From: Perilla frutescens
Taxonomy: Eukaryota > Streptophyta > Magnoliopsida > Lamiales > Lamiaceae
Assembly: GCA_026008535.1 (NCBI GenBank)
Contig: BRKX01000012.1
Span: forward strand, 24,953,848-25,017,847
Length of the DNA: 64,000 nucleotides
Direction of reading: 5' to 3'
Below, piece after piece: positions 35,132-48,837 of the stretch. Below the pieces are notes generated by a model that saw nothing but the letters and a program-made list of their open reading frames with translations, did not search any database and had not been told where the DNA came from. The stretch's first letter is position 1; each line of letters begins with the position of its first letter. Position numbers and translations under genes: made by a program.

Positions 35132-36500
35132 CGTTTAGCAAATTTTTTATGCGTAATTAGCAAATTATAGATTTGTTAATAGCAAATCGGTAATATTTTT
35201 ATGTGAAAATATGATTTTTTTTAAATGGTTTCAATGTGCTTTGCATGATAGTGAGATGTTTGCAGAGAATTGATATTTCATATTTATTATAGACGATAGA
35301 TGTTTTTCGTATTTGGTTATGGAAGTTTTCAAGTTATTAAAAAAAATAGTTAAAATGGCATGAATTGTTGTGTGCAAAATAAGAATGTATTTTTTTTCAC
35401 AAGTTCTTACTCCATCGTGTATTATCATCACGTCGGTTATCTTCTGATTATGGAAGATACAGGTATTATGTTATCCATTAATGTATCTTTATAGGTGTAC
35501 GGATATGAGCGGAATCTGTTATGGACGCGTATATACGATTTTTAGCAAATTTGTTATGTGTAATTAACACATTATAGATGTATTAATAGCAAATCGGTAA
35601 TATTTTTATGTGAAAATATAATTTGTTTTTTTGATGATAGGATGGTCTCTTATTTTTTTTTAAATGGTTTCAATGTGCTTTACATAATAGTGAAATATTC
35701 GCAGATAATGGGCATTTCATATTTATTATAGACGATAGATACTTTTCGTATTTGGTTGTCGATGTTTTCAAGTTATTAAGAAAAAAAATAGCTAAAATGG
35801 CATGAATTATTGTGTGCAAAATAAGAATGTATTTTTTTTCACAAGTTCTTACTCCATCGTGTATTATCATCACGTCGGTTATCTTCTGATTATGGAAGAT
35901 ACGAGTATTATGTTATCCATTAATATATCTTTGTAGGTGTACAGATATGAGCGGAATCTGTTAGGGACGCGTATATACGATTTTTAGCAAATTTGTTATG
36001 TGTAATTAGCACCATTATAGATGTATTAATAGCAAATCGGTAATATTTTTATGTGAAAATATAATTTGTTTTTTTGATGATAGGATGGTCTCTTATTTTT
36101 TTTTAAATGGTTTCAATGTGCTTTACATGATAGTGAAATATTCGCAGATAATGGGCATTTCATATTTGTTATAGACGATAGATACTTTTCGTATTTGGTT
36201 GTCGACGTTTTCAAGTTATTAAGAAAAAAAATAGTTAAAATGACATGAATTATTGTGTGCAAAATAAGAATGTATTTTTTTTCCACAAGTTCTTACTCCA
36301 TCGTATATTATCATCACGCCGGTTATCGTCTGATCATGCAAGATACAGGTATTATGTTATCCATTAATGTATCTTTGTAGGTGTAGGAATATGGGCAGAA
36401 TCTGTTAGGGACGCGTATGTACTACTTTTAGCAAATTGTTTAAGTGTAATTAGCACATTATAGATGTGTTAATAACAAATCGGTAATATTTTTATGTGAA
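34990..36500. repeat. About 440-bp tandem repeat, 3-4 copies
   Basis: The shared block AAGTTCTTACTCCATCGT (first copy TTCTTATTCC) occurs at about 35008, 35404, 35846 and 36290, giving spacings of 396, 442 and 444. Each unit includes GATTATGGAAGATAC and a TTTAGCAAATT...TAGCAAATCGGTAATA block. The minus-strand open frames at 35231-35431 and 35670-35873 are the same segment of two units. Confidence 0.9.
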
Positions 36501-37085
36501 AATGTGATTTATTTTTTTACGAAATAACATTATTTTTAAATAGCAGGAATTCATGCTGATTCACATTTGGGTTCTTTTGGAAGTTACATACCATAATGTA
36601 ATCAATCATTGGAGCCCTTTGTTGGTTAGCAATTTAAAAATCTCGAAGAGGCAATTATCTTTTATAGAGTTTATGGTGAAGTAGGTGGTTTTTGATATTA
36701 GTCTTGGATCTGAAAAAAAAGTCTCCTGATGGTGTTATTACTTGGAAGTTATGTTTTCTTATTATTAGCAAATAATTTATATGCTATTAGTAAATATTTG
36801 TACATGGATTAGCAGTTTTTATTCGGTCAGATTATTATAGTTTTCTCGAAATATCACGTGTACGCTAGTTTGCTATATATATTATAATAATTGGCTATAA
36901 TATTACTAAATAATATTATTATAATCGTCTATCACTAACTAAATAATATAATATGACTACCAAAATATTTTAGTTTAAACCGATAATAATTCGATTGAAT
37001 GATTTGGTACACCTTATGAAATTATTTGATTGAAAATTAATAATAATTTGCTAAGACAAATTGGAGAATTTGATATTATTTTAGT

Positions 37086-37217
37086 AATAATTGGTTAAAC
37101 AGAGCAAAGACTTACTCATTCCTAATTCATTGTTGTTTATCGCCATCGATCATCGATCTAATAATTGGTTAAACAGAGCAAAGACTTACTCATTCCTAAT
37201 TCATTGTTGTTTATCAA
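37086..37217. repeat. Tandem duplication, 74-bp spacing
   Basis: AATAATTGGTTAAACAGAGC and about 37 further bases occur at 37086 and again at 37160, just left of the retrotransposon insertion point. Confidence 0.85.
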
Positions 37218-37221
37218 AATC

Positions 37222-40085
37222 TGTAGCGCCCCGGTCCCGAAAGACCGTGGAAATGGACGCCACGGGGGTGGGAATTAAGAAGCGGGAAAGAAATGGGGTA
37301 GTTTAATTAACAACGGGGTGATAATCCAAAAAAAATTAATGTTTAGAATAAAATTTAACAACCGAGTATGCCAAAGATAGGTTATGCCTTCCGAAAAATT
37401 AGACAGCATAACCTCTGTAACTAGAGCGAATCCCCGTTTATAACGGCTTATAAGAGAAGAATGGAAGCTGTAACAATTCAATAAGCCCTTTCATAGGTCA
37501 AACGGAAACAAATAACCAGATACCAACAATTAATAGACCCATTCATAGGTCGACAAAAGAAACAGACACCAATATGCTGAACAAATGAAGCCCTTCCATA
37601 GGCCAAAATGAATGATCAAATAGACATAACGAAAGACGGACTTCCTCCCCTTGGAATAATTATGTAGCTAAGCATATGATACATGTTAACTAGGAAGTCA
37701 ACAAAAGTTCAGAATCAGAGAAGCAGAATCATATCAACAAAATACCAAGATCAGAGTTCTTAGCATTTAGCAAAAGAATACCATAAGTGCGAAAGCTCAA
37801 TTCTTAACAAAATACTAACAAAAAGGGACAACGAAAAAATATGTAAATCATAATAGCCCATATCTCAGCCTCGTCACCTCCACGCTCCAGCCTACTGACC
37901 TGAAAATGTTTGAAAAGATTTGGGCTGAGTACTAATGCACTCAGTGGGCAAGTTTTACAATTCAAGTTATGCAAATCATTTTATTAAAGTAATCTATCTG
38001 TGTTCATGCAGGTAGTGAAACTTAGGAGGTTTAAAAGTTGGAAGCAACCTAAGTTCACCAAAACATTTTATCGTGAAGCGCTTAAGAGTATAACCCGTCA
38101 CTGCCCGCAACCCAAACTACATCACCAGCGCATAACGTTGAGTATGGCCATAGTATACCCAAAGAGTATAACCAATAAGTGTTTCATTTTTGTCTCACCG
38201 ACAAGGAGTAGGGCAGGACAAACAATGCATGCATACTGTAGCTACTCACATTGACACAGCGCTGGTTTATGAGACTCCGACAACATACAGTAGCATGTAA
38301 ATATTTAACACAGATAGTCACATATGCAATTTTAACAAAGCAGAGCTTAATAACTCGAAAGATACAATTTGCAAAGATATAGTATAGCCCACCTTATACA
38401 TACAGAAGTCCTTCCCTGGTTCCCCTAGGCTAAGATGCTCTAACCATCTCGAGATTCAATCCTTCACCTTCCTCGTAAGTCACGCAAATCCTACAAGGAT
38501 CGATCTTCAGCTCAGAAAGACTACTATATTTTCGGAAATTAATCTACTGTAATCCGAGCTATTATTTAATTTTATTCTTTTTAGAAATAGATTGCGCGAC
38601 TCTAGAGACCTCGAATAATTTCGACAAAGAAGGAAATAAATTCCAAAATATTATTCTTGATTTATTGGGACCAACCGATTTGACAGGGGTCTCTTTTCAA
38701 AACTTGCCATTTTAATCGATTTTTATCAGATTTGTACCACGGCACTTTCTAACCGTTCAAAAATTATGAAAATATTCAAGGACCATTCTATATATGCCAA
38801 GACTATAGTTTGAGAGTTTTAGAATTTTTCGATAACACATGACTCCAGTATAAAAATAACTGCTTATATTAAATAATCGATATTATTCAAAACTCATCCG
38901 AAAATTACGAAATTCGACGGGAGCATAGGAAATATTATTTCGAGCAACTTTTGAGAAGAAACTTTTTCAATTTGACGACCCAAAATGGGTGAAACGGGAC
39001 AAAAACTCACAGATTTTAGCTGAAATGTATCGGTCTCGATTGAGATCGATACTCGTTGGATTTTCGCTCAAAAGTACAATTTTTGATAGTGCAGAAAATA
39101 AGGAATTTAATGATGTAATCAGATCAAAGATCGGACGGCTAGATCATAAATTCGAAACTGACAAATTTATAATATAATATTCGGATCCGGATTTCAAACG
39201 ACGAGAAATCAAAAATCTATTCCGGTTAACTACAAGATCCAAATGATCAAAGGCTATTTATAAAAAGAAGATTTCTAATACGACTATCCAGGAAGAGTAG
39301 ATCTGAGATTTACATAAAATGAAAACGGGGAAAAATACCGAAAACTCACAACATCAAAAATCGGAATCGGTAGAATTAAAGATAATCGAAATATAAGCAT
39401 ATTTAGAACTTGAAATTTCTAAATTCATCGGTCCGAATGACCAGAATCGGAGAAAGTACCTTCTCCGAGGAATTGGCAGCGGTCACGATGATTTTCCATC
39501 GTGATCATCCTTCGTGTCATCATTTCAATCATGTATTCGTGATCTACGCGTTGACACCTTCAAAATGACTATTTCAGAATTGAAATAGGAAACTAGAGTT
39601 GTATATTCTCTGGAAGCTGCTCGGCGTTTCGATTTTGAAAATGAATGAAAAATGAAACCTTAAACTCCTATTTATATAGGAAAAATAAATAGGATAATAA
39701 CGAATAAAAGAAAGAGGATAATGATGGAAAAAGAATAGGATAATTAAGAATAAGATAATCTTTTGAAAAAAAAAATTGGATAATGACGGATGTGCCTTTT
39801 TCTATTAAATTTATTATTTTCCAACTTAAAGTTGTGCCAAGAGTTCATTTGAACTCGAAATTTGAAATTTCAAAGGTTGGCACGATTCTTGAAATATTTT
39901 CTATCAACCCGAGAAAAATATCATAACATATTTTTAAGGCAATTTTTGACCAAATTAGATTTAACAGATTTCCCTGGCTACGATTTTCCTTTATTTGAGC
40001 CATTTAAGGACCCAGCTAATTTTCTAACTTACCAGAGGGTAACATAAGTTGATTAAAATCTTCTAAAATATTTTGGGGTATTACA
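37222..40085 (-). repeat. Left LTR (3' LTR in element orientation)
   Basis: 2864 bases with TG...CA ends; on the minus strand it starts TGTAATACCCC and ends GGGGCGCTACA. The short open frames inside recur in the other LTR and are not genes. Confidence 0.95.
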
Positions 40086-43054
40086 TTCTACCCCCCTTAA
40101 ATAAATTTCGTCCCGAAATTTCCATATCTTGAGAAGAAGTATCAAAGTACATCCTCAGGGTTCAAAACCTGAATTTTTGTACTTGCAGCCTAGAACTGAT
40201 ATGGGTTTCCTATTCTTTAGGTTGATTCTCAACCTTTATCCCTCTTTCTGCTTTCTTCTTGGTCAAATACTTCTTTGAAGAGTCTATACTCGCTCTTCTT
40301 TTCCACGCAAATTTATCTTTCTGGAAGCCTAAACGTTCGCCATCTTTCTCTATCCTTTGTGAGAGCTATCAAGATGCACCGACTTCATATAATCTCCCCA
40401 TGATTCGAATGAGCACGCCCTTGGACGGTTGGATTACAAATTCTATCAGGTTCGAACTGTGTTTTATCTCTTTCCTTAAAATGTTGAGATTTGACGTTCA
40501 CGTCTTCTTGAAGCGTGCTTGAATCGTATTTCCGATGCAAATTAGTCTTATTTTCCTTGTTATACTATTCTATTTTCTTTAAAGTGGTAATCCGACTGTC
40601 TGGCTTTCGCTAATGATCACCTTCGCTTGCATGCATAATAAGAATCGCATGCCTAGACTTTAACTGTAAGCTCGAAACTTGCTTGTTGACATTCATTGAT
40701 CATCTTAAATGTTACGAACTGAGAAATTACTTTAGAAATGTACTTTCGACTTTGGAGAACACTAACTGATATTTTTTTTTCGGTTCCATTCGTCATTATG
40801 GAATACTATCATTCGCTCTCCTGGCAATATACTTAAATGAATACTTCTATAAGCTCTCTCTTCTATTTGAAGACTCACACTTAAGTTCTATAAATGAGAT
40901 TAAAATAAATCAAACACCTCTGAGTGAGAACTTTATCTGATCAACAAAAGCTGGAAGAGAGGTAACACTAGGTTATTTATACCAAAAATATTACCTTTTT
41001 AGAGGATTTGTAACTCGAAGGGTTCTCACATTTTACAAAGATATATGAGAATAACAAAAGAAAATCAACGCTTAAGAGCTGAGAACCGTGCTGAAATATT
41101 TTCATAAAGGCGTCAGCATAGCCTAACAAGTAAATGCCATTGCTGATTCTTGATGATCAAAGAAGTATCATCCAAAAGATTTCAAATTATCCATGAGGAT
41201 AAAATCAACAAATCCCAAGTGGTATAAATGGATAATTTCAAATGATATGAAGCTGTTGAAGGGAAATTGATTCAATTAATAAGAGAATAAATCGATTTCA
41301 AAAGAGAATGAAGAAATCGATTCTATCAACACGAGAATGAATAAATAGACTCATCAAAACTTCCTATCATAATGAAACTCTCAATCTATCGAACACTAGG
41401 TCTATCTTCTTAACGATCTTCTTCGGGTTCTTCTTCCTTCTTTCTTGAGCTTCACCTATCTTGTTTTTTTTTACGAGGTTGCTACGATAAAGCACGAGTC
41501 GGCTAGACTTTGCACTGGTTGGAAAAGCGATGTCTCGGGAATCATTTTCTACCCATCGGAAGGATACGAGAGAACGACTTGATCTATGATACCTCCTAGA
41601 CTCAAAATAGTTTGACTTAACTTCTCCTGGAAGCTGAGTAGAACACCGACAAACATATCTTTAAATTAATTTGGTAGCAATCATGACGACCATCTTTACC
41701 CTCATTCTAAAAATTGATCTTAAACAAGCTACAAATCTTGGGAATGAAACACGCCAGGGCCTCGATTAGCCATCCACTGAGGTGAAGAGCTTTCTCTTGG
41801 AGGAACGAATCTTTATTCCCTGTAATCGCAATAGGATCGTTAAACATGACTCCTAAGTTGAAAGCTTGCATAGGGATTTCTTAAACGTGTAATAGATCTA
41901 CAATCTGATAACTGGCCTATAAATCGATTACTCGTTTCTTTGCTTCTAGTTCAAAGTTAAAGCTTTATAACCTCATCTCCACATGGAGGTATAAAAGACC
42001 GTGATCGGTCTACCTCAATATTTCGCTCAGGTGGCAATTCTGATGTTGAACGTTGTTTGTAGTAGCCATCATCGTCTAACATATCTACCTACAAAAATTC
42101 ACAGTCTCCACATAGATCGTTGACTTATGTTTTTGTTTTCAAAATATTTTATTCCTTAATATGTCCATCTTCCTAGTAACAACGCAAATTCTTGGTCAAC
42201 TTTAACACAGCTCAATCTGAAAGACTTCTTCTAACCGGATGTTAACCTCCTCCATAGAGTAGGTTATTTCCCCAACGAACTCAAATACCGAATCGATCTC
42301 TTTCTTGGTATACATACAAAATCTCATAATCCGTTCATCGTGATATACATGTGGCAGTTATTCTGAGCCGTAAGTTTATGTTCAGTCATCAAAATGAAAC
42401 GTTTCCTCAGTCAAACTATGTTCTCAACAATCTCATTAGTGTTTACAAATTCAGCCTAAGTTCAGCAACTATAGGCTAAGTTAATCTTACATTCTCCCAC
42501 TTTCAAGTTCTTGTACTCATCCAAGAGTATGAACAATAAACACATTCCGGCTATCAAGGTTTACAGTATGCATTCCGCACGTTCCCAACATCACAAGTAT
42601 GCACAAGGCATATATAAACAAGTTCGTACATATATGTAACCAACATAGTTTTTCGGCAACAATCAGTATGCTCACAGACATATTTCAAACCAGTATGCTA
42701 TCACCATAGCAACAGAGTACGCAATCAGCGTAGTTAATCAGAGTATGCAATCAGCATAATAATCAATCTTTTGAGGAATTCCCGTCAACACGGCGAATCC
42801 TAATCTTTCATCAATCTTTCGAGGAATTCCCGTTAACAAGGCGAATCCTAATTTTTCATTTTCAGACATACTTAACATTTCAACATATAATGCAAACTTT
42901 TAAAAACTAAAATTTGCATAAAAATACGCGTACCTTTTAAGCTGTTGCGTGAGTGACGAGCTGAGGGCTTATATAATATCACACGGAATTTCAATGAAAG
43001 ACGAAATAAGACCCAGCAGGTCTGCAGAGTTGCAAACCTGCTCTGATACCACTT
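40086..43054 (-). other. Internal region of the LTR element, apparently non-coding
   Basis: The polypurine tract is at 40086-40100 and the primer-binding site at 43040-43051. Between them I find no open frame longer than about 90 codons on either strand and no recognised retroelement motif. The frame 42872-43096 runs from the internal region across the primer-binding site into the LTR, so it is not a gene. Confidence 0.75.
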
Positions 43055-45917
43055 TGTAGCGCCCCGGTCCCGAAAGACCGTGGAAATGGACGCCACGGGG
43101 GTGGGAATTAAGAAGCGGGAAAGAAACGGGGTAGTTTAATTAACAACGGGGTGATAATCCAAAAAAAATTAATGTTTAGAATAAAATTTAACAACCGAGT
43201 ATGCCAAAGATAGGTTATGCCTTCCGAAAAATTAGACAGCATAACCTCTGTAACTAGAGCGAATCCCCGTTTATAACGGCTTATAAGAGAAGAATGGAAG
43301 CTGTAACAATTCAATAAGCCCTTTCATAGGTCAAACGGAAACAAATAACCAGATACCAACAATTAATAGACCCATTCATAGGTCGACAAAAGAAACAGAC
43401 ACCAATATGCTGAACAAATGAAGCCCTTCCATAGGCCAAAATGAATGATCAAATAGACATAACGAAAGACGGACTTCCTCCCCTTGGAATAATTATGTAG
43501 CTAAGCATATGATACATGTTAACTAGGAAGTCAACAAAAGTTCAGAATCAGAGAAGCAGAATCATATCAACAAAATACCAAGATCAGAGTTCTTAGCATT
43601 TAGCAAAAGAATACCATAAGTGCGAAAGCTCAATTCTTAACAAAATACTAACAAAAAGGGACAACGAAAAAATATGTAAATCATAATAGCCCATATCTCA
43701 GCCTCGTCACCTCCACGCTCCAGCCTACTGACCTGAAAATGTTTGAAAAGATTTGGGCTGAGTACTAATGCACTCAGTGGGCAAGTTTTACAATTCAAGT
43801 TATGCAAATCATTTTATTAAAGTAATCTATCTGTGTTCATGCAGGTAGTGAAACTTAGGAGGTTTAAAAGTTGGAAGCAACCTAAGTTCACCAAAACATT
43901 TTATCGTGAAGCGCTTAAGAGTATAACCCGTCACTGCCCGCAACCCAAACTACATCACCAGCGCATAACGTTGAGTATGGCCATAGTATACCCAAAGAGT
44001 ATAACCAATAAGTGTTTCATTTTTGTCTCACCGACAAGGAGTAGGGCAGGACAAACAATGCATGCATACTGTAGCTACTCACATTGACACAGCGCTGGTT
44101 TATGAGACTCCGACAACATACAGTAGCATGTAAATATTTAACACAGATAGTCACATATGCAATTTTAACAAAGCAGAGCTTAATAACTCGAAAGATACAA
44201 TTTGCAAAGATATAGTATAGCCCACCTTATACATACAGAAGTCCTTCCCTGGTTCCCCTAGGCTAAGATGCTCTAACCATCTCGAGATTCAATCCTTCAC
44301 CTTCCTCGTAAGTCACGCAAATCCTACAAGGATCGATCTTCAGCTCAGAAAGACTACTATATTTTCGGAAATTAATCTACTGTAATCCGAGCTATTATTT
44401 AATTTTATTCTTTTTAGAAATAGATTGCGCGACTCTAGAGACCTCGAATAATTTCGACAAAGAAGGAAATAAATTCCAAAATATTATTCTTGATTTATTG
44501 GGACCAACCGATTTGACAGGGGTCTCTTTTCAAAACTTGCCATTTTAATCGATTTTTATCAGATTTGTACCACGGCACTTTCTAACCGTTCAAAAATTAT
44601 GAAAATATTCAAGGACCATTCTATATATGCCAAGACTATAGTTTGAGAGTTTTAGAATTTTTCGATAACACATGACTCCAGTATAAAAATAACTGCTTAT
44701 ATTAAATAATCGATATTATTCAAAACTCATCTGAAAATTACGAAATTCGACGGGAGCATAGGAAATATTATTTCGAGCAACTTTTGAGAAGAAACTTTTT
44801 CAATTTGACGACCCAAAATGGGTGAAACGGGACAAAAACTCACAGATTTTAGCTGAAATGTATCGGTCTCGATTGAGATCGATACTCGTTGGATTTTCGC
44901 TCAAAAGTACAATTTTTGATAGTGCAGAAAATAAGGAATTTAATGGTGTAATCAGATCAAAGATCGGACGGCTAGATCATAAATTCGAAACTGACAAATT
45001 TATAATATAATATTCGGATCCGGATTTCAAACGACGAGAAATCAAAAATCTATTCCGGTTAACTACAAGATCCAAATGATCAAAGGCTATTTATAAAAAG
45101 AAGATTTCTAATACGACTATCCAGGAAGAGTAGATCTGAGATTTACATAAAATGAAAACGGGGAAAAATACCGAAAACTCACAACATCAAAAATCGGAAT
45201 CGGTAGAATTAAAGATAATCGAAATATAAGCATATTTAGAACTTGAAATTTCTAAATTCATCGGTCCGAATGACCAGAATCGGAGAAAGTACCTTCTCCG
45301 AGGAATTGGCAGCGGTCACGATGATTTTCCATCGTGATCATCCTTCGTGTCATCATTTCAATCATGTATTCGTGATCTACGCGTTGACACCTTCAAAATG
45401 ACTATTTCAGAATTGAAATAGGAAACTAGAGTTGTATATTCTCTGGAAGCTGCTCGGCGTTTCGATTTTGAAAATGAATGAAAAATGAAACCTTAAACTC
45501 CTATTTATATAGGAAAAATAAATAGGATAATAACGAATAAAAGAAAGAGGATAATGATGGAAAAAGAATAGGATAATTAAGAATAAGATAATCTTTTGAA
45601 AAAGAAATTGGATAATGACGGATGTGCCTTTTTCTATTAAATTTATTATTTTCCAACTTAAAGTTGTGCCAAGAGTTCATTTGAACTCGAAATTTGAAAT
45701 TTCAAAGGTTGGCACGATTCTTGAAATATTTTCTATCAACCCGAGAAAAATATCATAACATATTTTTAAGGCAATTTTTGACCAAATTAGATTTAACAGA
45801 TTTCCCTAGCTACGATTTTCCTTTATTTGAGCCATTTAAGGACCCAGCTAATTTTCTAACTTACCAGAGGGTAACATAAGTTGATTAAAATCTTCTAAAA
45901 TATTTTGGGGTATTACA
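43055..45917 (-). repeat. Right LTR (5' LTR in element orientation)
   Basis: 2863 bases, almost identical to the left LTR. The primer-binding site begins three bases beyond its inner edge. Confidence 0.95.
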
Positions 45918-45922
45918 AAATC

Positions 45923-46835
45923 AATAAATAGATCGAATAATCAAAAAACAAAACCCATAAAAAAATGATAATCACATCTTACTAATTTGATATAAAAAAA
46001 TATTAATTTGCTATAAACAAAAACCACCCATGAAACAAAAACATATCTTACTAATATGTTAATAATGTCTAACTAATTATCTAATCATTTCTCATTAATT
46101 TTCTAAATACATCAAACCAAATAAAATCAAAATCAATAAATAGATTGATTAAGCAAAAACCAATACCCATAAAAAATGATAATCATATCTTACTAATCTG
46201 CTATAAACAAATGTAAATTTGCTATATACTAAATGTTAATTTGCTATAAACAAAAAATACCCAAAAAATCGTAAAATTTATCTTACTAATCTTTTGATAA
46301 TATCTAACTAATTTGCTAATTATACCTTCATAATTTGCTAAATACATAAAATCATATCAAATAAAACATATAAATAGAACGATTAAGCAAAAACCAATAC
46401 GCATAACTTTTTCTAATCACATCTAAATCATTTGCTATAAGCCGATGTATATTTGTTAAATACTAAATGTTAATTTGCTATAAACAAAAAACACCCATAA
46501 AACAAAAACATATCTTACTAATCTGCTATTAACATCCAACTAATTTACTAATTATATCTTTATAATTCTGCTAAATACATGAAACCAGATAAAATCAAAA
46601 CCAATAAATAGATCGAATAATCAAAAATCAAAACCCATAAAAAACGATAATCATATCTTACAAATTTGCTATATACTTAATATTAATTTGCTATAGACAA
46701 AAACCACCCATAAAACAGAAACATAGCTTATTAATCTGTTAATAATGTCTAACTAATTTGCTAATTATATCTTTATAATTTGTTAAATACATCAAATCAA
46801 ATAAAATCAAAATCACTAGCCATAAAATTTGCTAA
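45923..46835. repeat. About 210-235-bp tandem array with ATTTGCTA motifs
   Basis: Units begin near 45925, 46134, 46367 and 46603 with a variant of AATAAATAGATCGA. Each contains several AATTTGCTA blocks (inverse TAGCAAATT). It is the counterpart, in opposite orientation, of the array left of the retrotransposon. Confidence 0.8.
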
Positions 46836-47029
46836 CCGTGTCGTAATAATTTGCTATAGACATCAAACCAAAATACATCAAAATATTCTGGAAAATTAAT
46901 AAAACATTCACATCAAGATCGATAATTTAAGGCAAATAACGCTAAAAAAATCGAGATGTTCACGCAAAAACAAGAATAAATCAGATTCAAAACATCTAAA
47001 TATTATATTAAATAGTAAAAAAATACATG

Positions 47030-47380
47030 TTCGTGAGGCCCTTGTGCCCTTCATTGTTCTCGGTTGCGGTGGTAGCGGTTTCTGCGACGTGGAGGTGGTC
47101 GGTGACTTGGAGCTTTGGCGTTTGGCGATGAGAAAGAGGGCGGAGGCGGCGATCTGGACAAGGGCGGAGGCGGGTGTTCGGCGACGTGGAGGAGGGCGGA
47201 GGCGACGACAAGAAGGAGGGTGGAGGACGGAGACAGCGACTTGAACGAGGGCGGAGACGGGGCGTTCGGCGACGTGGAGGAGGGCGGAGGCGGCGCGTTC
47301 GGCGACGTGGAGGAGGTCGGACGGCGGAGGCGTCGATGAGGAGGGCGGCTGATGGAGGAGGCGGCTGGTAGTATTTTTTG
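47030..47380. other. GC-rich segment in the Mutator-like element, possible captured gene piece
   Basis: This is a sharp GC-rich island in AT-rich DNA, with an imperfect repeat (GTTCGGCGACGTGGAGGAGG, at about 47173, 47264 and 47298). Several overlapping frames are open on both strands, giving Arg/Gly-rich or Pro/Arg-rich products, including a 162-codon minus-strand frame from 47396. I recognise no domain. It lies about 230 bases inside the right end, which would fit a captured fragment as in Pack-MULEs, but that is inference. Confidence 0.4.
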
Positions 47381-47612
47381 TAGGGTTTTCTTTCACTTAT
47401 CAACAACCCAATTTTTGCTATTAATATGGAGATTTTGGGTTTGACATTAACACCCTTATGGAGCATGAAATTTTGGTAAAAAGTTACCATTTTGCAATTT
47501 AATCCCTAAAATCTAAAATCAATCTGATCCATTAAATTAGTAGAGATCTATGGATGTAAATGGTTCTTAGTTCCTACATGAGGGTATGATTCTCATTTTA
47601 ACCCCTAATATA

Positions 47613-48837
47613 TTTTACTAATTCCAACATAGCCTTCAAAATGGTGAAAACGACACCACACGAGTGTAGAATACTATTTTGTTAGGTTTTGTTACTTTTG
47701 TATGTAATATTTTGTGATTGCCATTAGTGGAAGGTAGGTTCGTCATATGCCCTCCCACTTTTAAATATAGTATTGTATAAACTATAAAGTACTTCACTAA
47801 ATATACAATTAAAGATGAAGCTACCCACCTTGGAGCAGTTGGGAGATTTTGAAATTGCAGATCATGAATTTGAATGTGATCGAATTTTAAGTTAATTTGT
47901 GGATTATTACACAATAACTGACTGTTCAAAGCACATCATAGATAAAAATCATATAAAGAAGAAGAAGAAGAAGAAGAAGAAGAAGAAGAAGAAGAAGAAG
48001 AAGAGAGAGGCTAATTTGTCAAGGGCCGTGTGTTTATAAGAAGACATATTTTCTCTACTTGCATTAATTTTTAATAAAATGTGTGAAATAAGGATAAACA
48101 AGAAAGAAGAAAAAACCAAGGCAGACGAGACCAAATGTGCATATGTATGTGTTCCCAACTCTGCATACCACATTTGATCTATCATCTAGTCGCCATCCGT
48201 GCCCAAGTAGGAAGTCATATGAATCCCAAATCTTTTCTTATTCTTGTTTCAATGCTAGAATTGATGTGTCAAATTATAAAGTGATATATATACTATGTGC
48301 TCACGTGTTATAGAATTTAGACAAAGGCAACCACAATCATACATTCATACTTAATTATTTAGGAATGATTTTTACTATAATTTCAGAGATTTTCATCCAA
48401 AACGACCACCGAATTTCAAGTAATTTCGATCGGCACTATAAAGAATAAACAAACACTGGACCCTATATCTCTTATACAAAAATTAAATAAATAAACATTG
48501 AAAACAGGTGTTTACAGATGGAGAACATTTAATAGAAAAAGAAAAATCCTTCCACAACTTCAAACTAACACCAACCACTATATAGATCGCATAACTAGAT
48601 AATTGGTGCTATCGCTTTCACAAAAAAAAAAAATTGAAAAACTTTTGTAATAAAAAAAATTGTGGAATTTGAGTTTTAGTACTGTGCAACGAAAATGGAC
48701 TTAAAATTGGAATGGATGAAAATTACTACTTCAGAATAAACAATTATAAATGTCAGATACCAATTGGAAAAGACACTTAAAAAATAAATTGAGTTCAATT
48801 CAAATCATATCTTAAACATAAAACTGGAAAAAAAAAA
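47613..48837. other. Intergenic DNA downstream of RPL9
   Basis: No gene is visible. A (GAA)n tract lies at 47957-48002. The open frames at 47636-47929 and 47949-48185 have no recognisable content, and the second reads the microsatellite. Confidence 0.6.

Larger units (their letters stand above)
37222..45917 (-). mobile_element. Non-autonomous LTR retrotransposon (LARD-like), Ty3/gypsy type
   Basis: Two nearly identical LTRs (37222-40085 and 43055-45917) bracket about 2.97 kb. AAATC occurs on both flanks (37217-37221 and 45918-45922), a 5-bp target duplication. The orientation is minus: next to the right LTR lies TGGTATCAGAGC (43051-43040), the initiator-Met tRNA primer site, and next to the left LTR lies the polypurine tract TTAAGGGGGGTAGAA (40100-40086), preceded by GGGACGAAATTTATT, a sequence form common downstream of integrase in plant Ty3/gypsy elements. 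No gag, protease, RT or integrase frame was recognised in 40101-43039, so this copy depends on a partner. The LTRs differ by about five substitutions and one indel, so the insertion is very young. Confidence 0.9.
34532..47612. mobile_element. Mutator-like element split by an LTR retrotransposon
   Basis: The left end reads GATCAAATGAGAACCAATGT. The right end, inverted, reads GGGGTTAAAATGAGAATCAT. Diverged similarity continues inward for about 150 bases (TGTAGGAASTA, then TCAGATTRAT, then a tract with AGGGT and ATGTCA). Subterminal tandem arrays on both sides share a TAGCAAAT motif in opposite orientations. Without the 8.7-kb insertion the element would be about 4.4 kb. Long diverged TIRs suggest a Mutator-like element, but no clean 9-bp duplication was found and no transposase was recognised. 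Confidence 0.5.

Noticed and set aside
37275..37481. 68-codon frame, with a near-identical copy at 43108-43314
   Set aside because: Both lie at the same place in the two LTRs; no domain is recognisable and the position is LTR, not gene.
38000..38254. 84-codon frame, with an identical copy at 43833-44087
   Set aside because: Again the same LTR position; identity reflects LTR youth, not protein conservation.
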